Shown here: positions 55,544 to 62,315 of the stretch, one piece after another
How the letters are laid out: the number at the start of each line of letters is the position of its first letter
Position numbering within the stretch: the first letter of the stretch is position 1
Made by a program: the position numbers and the translations under genes
Notes under the pieces: model-generated
The model's database searches: none
Seen by the model: only the letters and a program-made list of their open reading frames with translations
What the model was told of the DNA's origin: nothing
DNA from: Sphingomonas sp. PP-CC-1A-547
GTDB lineage: Bacteria; Pseudomonadota; Alphaproteobacteria; Sphingomonadales; Sphingomonadaceae
Length of the DNA: 64,000 bases
Direction of reading: 5' to 3'
Assembly: GCF_003610375.1 (NCBI RefSeq)
Contig: NZ_RAPZ01000011.1
Span: 868,001-932,000, forward strand

Positions 55544-56441
55544 CAATCGTCAATACCCCGGAAAAGCGCAGGTTCGCCGCCGATGCGTCAACGGTCAACG
55601 GGCTGTCCGCATACCGCGCGATATCCGCCGCAACCAGTGGCAATGGTGCGCCGTCATAGTCGAGGCGGCCGTCGGTCCAGTCGGACACGCGCGCAGGATC
55701 GACCTTCCGCCGTTCGGCAGTCTGTTTGGCCGGAGTAATATCCAAGGTCTGGCCCGCATGCAGCGTCGTTGCGTCGGATGGCGTGCCACCGACGGGCGTG
55801 ACGCTCACTATACCCTCGGCGACGGTGACGGCGACCCGTCCACGCGCACTGACGACATCGAACGTCGTGCCCAGATCGCGTACTTCGTAACCGCCCGCGC
55901 GAACCATCAGAACGCGCGAAGGATCGTGCCGGACGGCAAAGTTCGCCGCGCCTTGTGCGATCTCGATCACCGGACTGCCGCCGCCACTGACTGACACGCG
56001 AGAGCCGCGATCAATCTGCATGCGACTGCCATCGGCAAGCGTCACCGACCGGGTTTCGGTGCGACCCGTTTCATAGGCCTGTGCCGCATCGTCGCCCGAC
56101 GGCGCGACCAGCATAAACGCCAGCCCCGCGGCAAGCGCTCCACTGGAACCGAGCGCCGCCCACTGCCACCGGCGACCGCGCGCTACTGCACGGGGTATGA
56201 TGTCTTGGTCGGCAATGTCCGCATTGTCGTCATTCGCCGGCAGGCATGCGGCGATCGCCGGTGCGGCAGCGACGAACTCCGCATCGAGACTCGCGATCGA
56301 ACCATAGGCCGCGCGATGGACCGGGTCGGCCGCCAGCCACTCGCCGAACCGGTCCCAGTCCATATCCGGCGCGTCGAGACGCGAATGCCACGTCGCAGCG
56401 TCTTCGACCGCGCTATCCGTCGCAGCGTGCGTGTCAGTCAT
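55443..56441 (-). CDS. FecR-family anti-sigma factor (second copy)
   Basis: A 332-residue FecR protein. The cytosolic N-terminal part (VEDAATWHSRLDAPDMDWDR, EWLAADPVHRAAYGSIASLD) precedes a membrane segment near 110-130 (WQWAALGSSGALAAGLAFML) and the periplasmic FecR domain with TETRSVTLADGSRMQIDRGS and VAVTVAEGIVSVTP. The C-terminus has an STN-like end (LRFSGVLTIGDGSRLVDQLQ). A strong SD (GGAAAGGGGG) supports ATG 56441. It lies 140 bp after the sigma gene and its end overlaps the receptor start region by about 100 nt. Confidence 0.9.
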   Translation of the reverse strand: MTDTHAATDSAVEDAATWHSRLDAPDMDWDRFGEWLAADPVHRAAYGSIASLDAEFVAAAPAIAACLPANDDNADIADQDIIPRAVARGRRWQWAALGSSGALAAGLAFMLVAPSGDDAAQAYETGRTETRSVTLADGSRMQIDRGSRVSVSGGGSPVIEIAQGAANFAVRHDPSRVLMVRAGGYEVRDLGTTFDVVSARGRVAVTVAEGIVSVTPVGGTPSDATTLHAGQTLDITPAKQTAERRKVDPARVSDWTDGRLDYDGAPLPLVAADIARYADSPLTVDASAANLRFSGVLTIGDGSRLVDQLQAVLPIRVRRVAGVVHLGAAGGR

Positions 56442-56581
56442 GCGTCCCCCTTTCCGGCGGATGCCCCCCGCCTGTGTCAGGATCGACGCGACCCGCGCCA
56501 ATGCTGCAAACCTCTCCCGATGAATATCGGACCGCTTGATAGACGCCGCGGCGCGGATCGAACCGCAGCCCTTCCCCTAAA

Positions 56582-57118
56582 TCATTCATCCAACGCCTTT
56601 CTCAAATGTCGGAGAGCGACGGCGATGTGTTTTTCGACAGCACTACGCGAAATGCCGAGTTCGGCGGCGATGTCGGCGTGGGACACGCCGTCGACACGAT
56701 GGCGGCGGAATACGCGCATCGCTCCCTCGGGGGGGCCGGACAGCGCGGCTGCCAGCCGATCGAACCGCTCGCGGCTGGCGACCGCGTCGAATGCGGAGGG
56801 CGCATCGTCGACCGCCTCCACACCGACGATCGACGTCGTCGCGTCGACATAGCCAATGTCTCGGCGCTGACGACGGCCATTCGCACGGACACGGTCGAGC
56901 ACGATGTTCATGCCGACGCGGTGCAGATACGCTAGCGGATTGGCGATCGGTCCCGTTGCCTGTCCCAGCGACGGCTGCGCCGTGTGGAGCCAGATTTCCT
57001 GCACGACGTCCTCGGCCTCCGCGACGCTGCCCGTGCGCGCCGTGAAGAACCGGACGAGCCGGCCACGGTTGGCAGCGAGTACGGCGGACAGGCCTTGGGA
57101 CGTACCCGAGGGCTGCAC
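56582..57118 (-). CDS. ECF sigma factor, FecI-like (second copy)
   Basis: A 178-residue ECF sigma factor. Region 2 shows LVRFFTARTGSVAEAEDVVQ and NPLAYLHRVGMNIVLDRVRA; region 4 shows FRRHRVDGVSHADIAAELGI and SRSAVEKHIAVALRHLRKAL. The start is GTG 57118, without a good SD, so the true start could be a few codons inside. It heads the second sigma/FecR/receptor cassette; the 140-bp gap before the FecR gene holds no gene. It resembles the other ECF factor (41194-41751) in size and layout. Confidence 0.88.
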   Translation of the reverse strand: MQPSGTSQGLSAVLAANRGRLVRFFTARTGSVAEAEDVVQEIWLHTAQPSLGQATGPIANPLAYLHRVGMNIVLDRVRANGRRQRRDIGYVDATTSIVGVEAVDDAPSAFDAVASRERFDRLAAALSGPPEGAMRVFRRHRVDGVSHADIAAELGISRSAVEKHIAVALRHLRKALDE

Positions 57119-57228
57119 TGTATCGGGGTCGTCTACGGCATTCCTCCGAGGCTCATCGTCGCTGGAAGAGCGTCTTGCTCCTGCCCGTTCGGGATGTCGC
57201 CCTGAAAAATAAGACCGTCGGCGTCAGG

Positions 57229-57495
57229 TCAGCGCGCTGAGTGGTTCGGTACAATCCCGACACGGTCGCACAGGCGGATCGCCGCGGCAGCAAAGGCGAG
57301 GACCGCATACGCCGGAATGGCAAGGTAGAACAGCGGACAGCTCCAGGCGGAGCGCGGGTGGACGAACGCATCGATCAGGCGTCCGTCGCCGCGAAAATCG
57401 CAGAGCGGCACCGCAGCCTCGGGCGGCTCGACTTCCCAAGCTGGGTCGTGATCCGGAACGTGTATCTGTTGCAGGGCGAAATGGGTCGCGGTCAT
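57229..57495 (-). CDS. Small single-span membrane protein of unknown function
   Basis: An 88-residue protein (start ATG 57495, MTATHFALQQIHVP) with an acidic front half (DHDPAWEVEPPEAAV) and one hydrophobic segment near 52-72 (CPLFYLAIPAYAVLAFAAAA). It overlaps the stop of the glycosyltransferase gene by 4 nt (ATGA), which argues that it is real and co-translated. No family is recognised. It is the last gene of the DUF2334/GT4 operon. Confidence 0.68.
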   Translation of the reverse strand: MTATHFALQQIHVPDHDPAWEVEPPEAAVPLCDFRGDGRLIDAFVHPRSAWSCPLFYLAIPAYAVLAFAAAAIRLCDRVGIVPNHSAR

Positions 57496-58667
57496 GGACA
57501 AGATCCTTCTCTCCTCACCAGATTGTCGTTCGCGTACAGCGCGAGCAGCGCGTCGAAATGATCGTCCATCGTGCGGACCGGGGCTACCGCGCGTGGCGTA
57601 CGACAGTTGCGTGCAACCGAAAGGATCGCCTCCGACGCCGCCACCGCGTCACTGGACCGATACAGGACGCCACCGGATTTTCGCGCAAGGTCGGCAGCGC
57701 CGCCGCGATCGGGTGCGATCAGTGGTAGGCCCGAGGCGATCGCCTCGACCGCGACGAAGCAGAAGGTTTCCGCCTCGCAGCCGTGGATCAAGGCATCTGC
57801 GCTCGCCATCATCCGCGCAAGCGCCGCGCGGTCGGTGGTCGGTTCGAGCAGGCGGACGTGCGGATTGCCGTCGATCGCCTCGATCACGGGACGCTGGCGT
57901 GATCCGCCACCGACGATGACCAGACCTACCGGCACCTGCGCGCCGGCGATTGTCGCGGCCTGCGCCACCATAGGCCAGCGCTTTTCCGGTGCGTGGCGGC
58001 CGACGCCGATCAGCAACATCGCGTCTTCGGGGAGGCCGCATAGCTCCAGCATCTCGCGACGTACGGTCAAGTCGCGCAGCGTCGGCGAGAACTGTCCGGG
58101 CTCGACGCCCATCGGGTCGGTCAGCACCTTTTTCAGGCCACCCTCGCGCAACCGGTTGCTGAGGCTGTCGCTTGCGCTGACGATCATGTCGAAGCGCTGG
58201 TCGAGGCGGCGTAAGTGGCGCCAATACCAGTCGAACGCGCGGTCGATCGTCTGCGTCGTGGCGACGCCGCCGAACCAGCGATAGGCATAGGCCGCCAGCG
58301 GGTCCGCGTGCGCGATCAGCGCGAGGCGGGCCCTTGCACCGCGTTCGCTCTTCCAGTCCGCGACCATCGACGCGCTACGCCAGGGCGAAGAGACTTCGAC
58401 CAAGTCAGGATCTTCCTCGTCGAGCACGCGGTGCAACGCCGATCGGTCGGAGAAATAGCGGTAGGATCGGTCGAGGGGAAACCGCGGCGAGCGCACCCAG
58501 CGAATGCGCGCGTTCGGCCCGCGACGTTCCTCGCCGTCGCGTTCGCCCGGTGCGACGACCACCATCTCGTGGCCACGCTCGGCAAAGGCGACGAGCTTGC
58601 GGTCGACATAGGTCCGGACCCCGCCGCCGCTGGGCGTGTAGAAGGCGCAGACATCAACGATCTTCAT
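57492..58667 (-). CDS. Glycosyltransferase, GT4/GT1-type
   Basis: A 391-residue GT-B glycosyltransferase beginning MKIVDVCAFYTPSGGGVRTY, with the donor-binding loop. The C-terminal half shows LIGVGRHAPEKRWPMVAQAA near 235, VIVGGGSRQRPVIEAI near 265 and HGCEAETFCFVAVEAIASGL near 315, which holds the two-Glu motif. It is cytosolic or membrane-associated and probably adds sugar to a lipid or secreted glycan. It is coupled by 14 nt to the DUF2334 gene upstream and by 4 nt to the small membrane protein gene downstream. Confidence 0.88.
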   Translation of the reverse strand: MKIVDVCAFYTPSGGGVRTYVDRKLVAFAERGHEMVVVAPGERDGEERRGPNARIRWVRSPRFPLDRSYRYFSDRSALHRVLDEEDPDLVEVSSPWRSASMVADWKSERGARARLALIAHADPLAAYAYRWFGGVATTQTIDRAFDWYWRHLRRLDQRFDMIVSASDSLSNRLREGGLKKVLTDPMGVEPGQFSPTLRDLTVRREMLELCGLPEDAMLLIGVGRHAPEKRWPMVAQAATIAGAQVPVGLVIVGGGSRQRPVIEAIDGNPHVRLLEPTTDRAALARMMASADALIHGCEAETFCFVAVEAIASGLPLIAPDRGGAADLARKSGGVLYRSSDAVAASEAILSVARNCRTPRAVAPVRTMDDHFDALLALYANDNLVRREGSCP

Positions 58668-59469
58668 GACGGCCCTCCCCTTCCGACATAGCTGCGCCCG
58701 GCAACAGATCGGCGTAGCGGGCAACCGTGCGGCGGCCCGCCAGACACCGGATGGTCCGATCGATACTCGTCATCAGCGACTCCTTCGTGACGTCGCCCGG
58801 ATGCACGGCCACCCGCAGCGTCGGCAGCCAGTCCGGGAGCGTGCGCGCGGCGGCGGCGACCGCGAGCGAGCTGGCGGTGCGCGCGGGGGATCGGCTTGCC
58901 CAGGTGACGACCGGACCACGCGCGACGACCGCGTCGTTCACCGGGCGCCAGACCCGGAAATGGTCCTCCGCGAGCGCGAAATCGCACGCCTTCAGCGCCG
59001 ATATCGCGCCTGGACCGTAGAGCCACGCCGGCGCGATGAAGCCCGCGACGGGTCCGCCGATCGCCTGTTCGACCATCTTGCGTCCCGCGCGCATCCGGTA
59101 TTCGGCCTCGTCCGCGCTGAGCCCGAGAAACTCGCCCTCGCCCGCGGTCATGTAGCGCGCCTTCATCGACGCGGCCGTGCCGCTGTGCGCGCTGGTGTCG
59201 CGGTGGAACCAGCCGTGGAGGAACATCTCGACGCCCGCATCGGCCCATTCGCGCAACCGGCGCGCGAACGCCGGCGTCCGGTCGAGCGGCGCCGCGCCCC
59301 AGTGATCGGGGACGACCAGCATCGCGAACCGCGGCCCGCCCAGGATCGCGCCGATCATCTCGGCGAGCCGCTCGATGGGATCGGCGAATGCCGGCGAGAC
59401 GTCGTGGATCGACACGATGAGGCGCCGGTCCGGTGTCGGCGGGCGCACGGCCTTTGCCAAGGCGATCAC
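58654..59469 (-). CDS. DUF2334 polysaccharide-deacetylase-like protein
   Basis: A 271-residue NodB-fold protein. LIVSIHDVSPAFADPIERL near the N-terminus provides the metal-binding Asp, and VEMFLHGWFHRDTSAHSGT near 85 the two-His motif typical of DUF2334. VAGFIAPAWLYGPGAISAL is the RxPxG-type counterpart strand. The start is taken as GTG 59469 (VIALAKAVRP); longer frames upstream look like the divergent promoter. Probably removes N-acetyl groups from a glycan or a lipid headgroup; the substrate may be the product of the glycosyltransferase with which it overlaps. Confidence 0.78.
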   Translation of the reverse strand: MIALAKAVRPPTPDRRLIVSIHDVSPAFADPIERLAEMIGAILGGPRFAMLVVPDHWGAAPLDRTPAFARRLREWADAGVEMFLHGWFHRDTSAHSGTAASMKARYMTAGEGEFLGLSADEAEYRMRAGRKMVEQAIGGPVAGFIAPAWLYGPGAISALKACDFALAEDHFRVWRPVNDAVVARGPVVTWASRSPARTASSLAVAAAARTLPDWLPTLRVAVHPGDVTKESLMTSIDRTIRCLAGRRTVARYADLLPGAAMSEGEGRHEDR

Positions 59470-59696
59470 GATGCAGGTCCGGGCAGCTTGGGTACACACA
59501 TGCCCCGGAGACGGCACCGCGCGATCAGAACCGCAGTCCGCCAAGATTATTTTTTGTGGCGAATTTTCCGAGCTGCGGTTGCTGCGATGCGGTGACGTCC
59601 AGAACCCATGACACATCCCGGCTCCCCCGCCGTCGCGGCATCGCTGCGTCATGGAAATCAGATTGCCGTCCCGGTCGCCGTACGGCGCAGAGCGGC

Positions 59697-60620
59697 ATGA
59701 GCAACGCCCTCAACCAGGCGGCCCTGCCCGCCCCCAAGCTCCCGCTGAAAACGATCGACGTCCGCAAGGGAATCGTCGCGCGCGGCCTGACGCCTCTGTT
59801 GTCCGCGGCAATCCTGATCGCGGCATTGTGGCAGCTGCGCTATCTCGATGTCCGCGGTGTGATCGCGATGGTGCCGCGCTCGCCGCTGTTCTGGCTGCTG
59901 TTCGCCGCCGGCTATCTCGCGCTGCCGGCAAGCGAGTGGATGATCTATCGCCGCCTGTGGACCCTGCCGCCGCGCGGCTTCCTCGCGCTGTTGCGCAAGC
60001 GGATCAGCAACGAGATTATCGCGGGCTATTCGGGCGAACTGTACTTCTATGCCTGGGCTCGGCGGCACGCGTCACTGGTCGGCACCCCGTTCGGCGCGAT
60101 CAAGGACGTGTCGATCTTGTCCGCGGTGGTCGCCAATGTCTGTACGCTGGTGCTCGCCGCGGTCAGCTGGCAGTCGCTGGTCGCGCTGAACCTCGGCACC
60201 GATGCCAAGGTGATGATCGTATCGGCCGCGAGCATCGCGTTGCCGTCGGTCGTCGCGCTCGTCATGCGCAAGCGGCTCTTCACGCTGCCGCGCGATGAGC
60301 TCGGCCGGATCGCGGTCATCCACCTGTTGCGGATCGTCGCGACAACGGTCTTCGCCGCCGCGCTCTGGGCGGTCGCGCTGCCCGCGGCACCGCTCGCCTG
60401 GTGGCTGGTGCTGGCGACGTTGCGGCTGCTCGTCTCGCGCCTGCCGTTGTTGCCGAACAAGGACATCGTCTTTGCCGGCCTCGTCGCATTCACCGTAGGG
60501 CAGGCCTCCAACGTCGCCGCGATGCTGACGATGATAGCGGCGCTGTGGCTCGTCACGCACCTCCTTCTCGGAGCGGCGCTGACCGCGGTCGAACTTCTCA
60601 ATCCGGAGCATAATCAATGA
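59697..60620 (+). CDS. Integral membrane protein of unknown function
   Basis: A 307-residue protein with about seven hydrophobic segments, for example TPLLSAAILIAALWQLRYLD, FWLLFAAGYLALPASEWMIY and LVAFTVGQASNVAAMLTMIA. ISNEIIAGYSGELYFYAWAR near 105 is a conspicuous amphipathic loop. The general pattern recalls the flippase-like part of lysylphosphatidylglycerol synthases (UPF0104) but no motif proves it. ATG 59697 is the first Met of the hydrophobic protein. It is coupled to the DUF2141 gene by a 4-nt overlap and divergent from the DUF2334/GT4 operon. Confidence 0.7.
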   Translation: MSNALNQAALPAPKLPLKTIDVRKGIVARGLTPLLSAAILIAALWQLRYLDVRGVIAMVPRSPLFWLLFAAGYLALPASEWMIYRRLWTLPPRGFLALLRKRISNEIIAGYSGELYFYAWARRHASLVGTPFGAIKDVSILSAVVANVCTLVLAAVSWQSLVALNLGTDAKVMIVSAASIALPSVVALVMRKRLFTLPRDELGRIAVIHLLRIVATTVFAAALWAVALPAAPLAWWLVLATLRLLVSRLPLLPNKDIVFAGLVAFTVGQASNVAAMLTMIAALWLVTHLLLGAALTAVELLNPEHNQ

Positions 60621-61123
60621 TCGTCGCGCTCTTGGCCCTCGCCGCAACGCAGATCGCGTCGACCCCTGCGCTGGGGACCGCGGCGGCGCAGTGCCGGCCG
60701 CACGAGACCGGCCCTGCGATCGTCGTCACGGTCGAGGGACTGAAGGACCGCGCGGGCAATCTGCGCGCCGAGGTCTATCCCGCGGTCGAGGGCGAGTTCC
60801 TGGCCGACGACAATGTGCTGGTGGCGCAGGAAAAGACGTTCCGCCGCGCGGTGATCCCGGTTCCGGCCTCAGGTCCGGCACGGCTGTGCCTGCGCGTTCC
60901 GGGCGAGGGTGCGTATGCGCTCAGCGTCGTCCATGCCCGTAGCGGCGGGCACGGGTTCAGCCTGCTCCACGACGGGATCGGTTTTGCGGGCAACCCGCGG
61001 CTCGGCCATTCCAAACCGAGCGCGGCGGCGGCGCGGGTCGTCGCGCATGCCGGAATCACGCCGACGACAGTAGTGATGAACTACCGAAGCGGGCTGTTCT
61101 CGTTCGCGCCGCTGAAGCGCTGA
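60617..61123 (+). CDS. DUF2141-family secreted protein (second copy)
   Basis: A 168-residue exported protein: signal segment MIVALLALAATQIASTPALG, then IVVTVEGLKDRAGNLRAEVY, RLCLRVPGEGAYALSVVHAR and DGIGFAGNPRLGHSKPSAAA, the DUF2141 pattern. It is a diverged paralogue of the gene at 37327. The ATG overlaps the upstream stop by 4 nt. Function unknown; the context suggests an envelope role with the membrane protein and the phosphatase-like enzyme. Confidence 0.8.
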   Translation: MIVALLALAATQIASTPALGTAAAQCRPHETGPAIVVTVEGLKDRAGNLRAEVYPAVEGEFLADDNVLVAQEKTFRRAVIPVPASGPARLCLRVPGEGAYALSVVHARSGGHGFSLLHDGIGFAGNPRLGHSKPSAAAARVVAHAGITPTTVVMNYRSGLFSFAPLKR

Positions 61124-61205
61124 TGCCCGCATAAATAAGCCTGGGCAGGTGCGGTTCCGACCGGACCGTGGCGTCACCCACGCACATACAGGAATTGGAT
61201 CGCCA

Positions 61206-62234
61206 ATGGTTTCGCGTCGTCTCGGTCGGTTTGCCGCTTCCCTCGCCCTGCTTGCAGCGGCCGCGTCGCCCGCAACCGCAAGCGGGGCGGAGTCGACGGT
61301 ATCGGTCATGACCTACAATGTGCACGGCTTGCCTTGGCCGATCGCGGAGGATCGCACGGCGTCGCTGTCGGCGATCGCGGCACAGCTCAAGGCGATGCGC
61401 GCCGCCGGGCACCAGCCGAGGATCGTCGCGTTGCAGGAGGCGTTCGTGCCCGACGCGAAGGCGATCGGTGCCGCCGCGGGCTATCGCTACATCGCGTTCG
61501 GCGCGTCCGCCGACGCCGCCGCTACGACCGAGACGCCGACCGACCGCAGCTTCGTATCGGCCGGCAGCATGCTCCGCGGCGAACAGGTCGGCAAGCATGT
61601 CGACAGCGGACTCGCGATCTTCTCGGACTATCCGATCCTCGCGGTGCGGCGGATCAGCTATCCCGTCTGCGCCGGCTATGACTGCCTCGCCAACAAGGGC
61701 GCGATGGCGGCGATGATCGCGGTGCCCGGACTGGCCGGACCCGTCACGGTGATCGACACGCATCTGAACTCGAACGGCGCCACCGGTGTGTCCGAGCCCC
61801 GTGCGCTCTACGCGTATAAGCGCCAGATCGACCTTTTGAGCGCCTTCATCGGATCAATGGAACGGCCGCATGAGACGCTGCTGGTCGCGGGCGACTTCAA
61901 CGTCGGGCAGGACATCGCGCGCCGCGCGTATTTCGCGCAGCACATGTTCGGAGGCTCGATGCCGCTGACGGGCGGCGAGCAGCGGTGCCGGTCGACCCCG
62001 ACATGCCTGGTGACGCAAGCCGCCGACGTCGCGACCTCGACCGGTCGCGCGAAGGACTGGCTGATGTACCGGGCGTCGGATGCGTTGTCGGTGAAACCGG
62101 TCGCCTTGAGTGCGCCGTTCGGCCTTAGTGGCGACAAGACCATGCTGTCCGACCACATCGGCGTGATGGTCAGCTACAAGCTCGACGGGCTCGCCGTCCG
62201 GCCGAAGATGGCCACGATGCTCGCTAGCCGCTGA
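61206..62234 (+). CDS. Secreted endonuclease/exonuclease/phosphatase-family protein
   Basis: A 342-residue exported enzyme of the EEP fold. The signal peptide ends near SPATASGAE. Fold motifs are in order: VMTYNVHGLPWP (Asn), IVALQEAF (metal-binding Glu), VIDTHLNSNG (Asp-x-His), LVAGDFNVGQD (Asp-x-Asn) and MLSDHIGVMVSY (terminal Asp-His pair). Secreted EEP enzymes of this length include sphingomyelinase-type phospholipases, which fits an organism with sphingolipids, but nucleotide or phosphoinositide substrates are possible. ATG 61206 begins the signal peptide. It is third in the operon with the membrane and DUF2141 genes, 82 bp downstream. Confidence 0.83.
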   Translation: MVSRRLGRFAASLALLAAAASPATASGAESTVSVMTYNVHGLPWPIAEDRTASLSAIAAQLKAMRAAGHQPRIVALQEAFVPDAKAIGAAAGYRYIAFGASADAAATTETPTDRSFVSAGSMLRGEQVGKHVDSGLAIFSDYPILAVRRISYPVCAGYDCLANKGAMAAMIAVPGLAGPVTVIDTHLNSNGATGVSEPRALYAYKRQIDLLSAFIGSMERPHETLLVAGDFNVGQDIARRAYFAQHMFGGSMPLTGGEQRCRSTPTCLVTQAADVATSTGRAKDWLMYRASDALSVKPVALSAPFGLSGDKTMLSDHIGVMVSYKLDGLAVRPKMATMLASR

Positions 62235-62315
62235 GGGGTTTCCGAACGGGTTGCGGTCGTCCCGCAGCTACCGTATCCCCGGGCTCATAATACCATTATG
62301 ATACCGGAGACGAGC

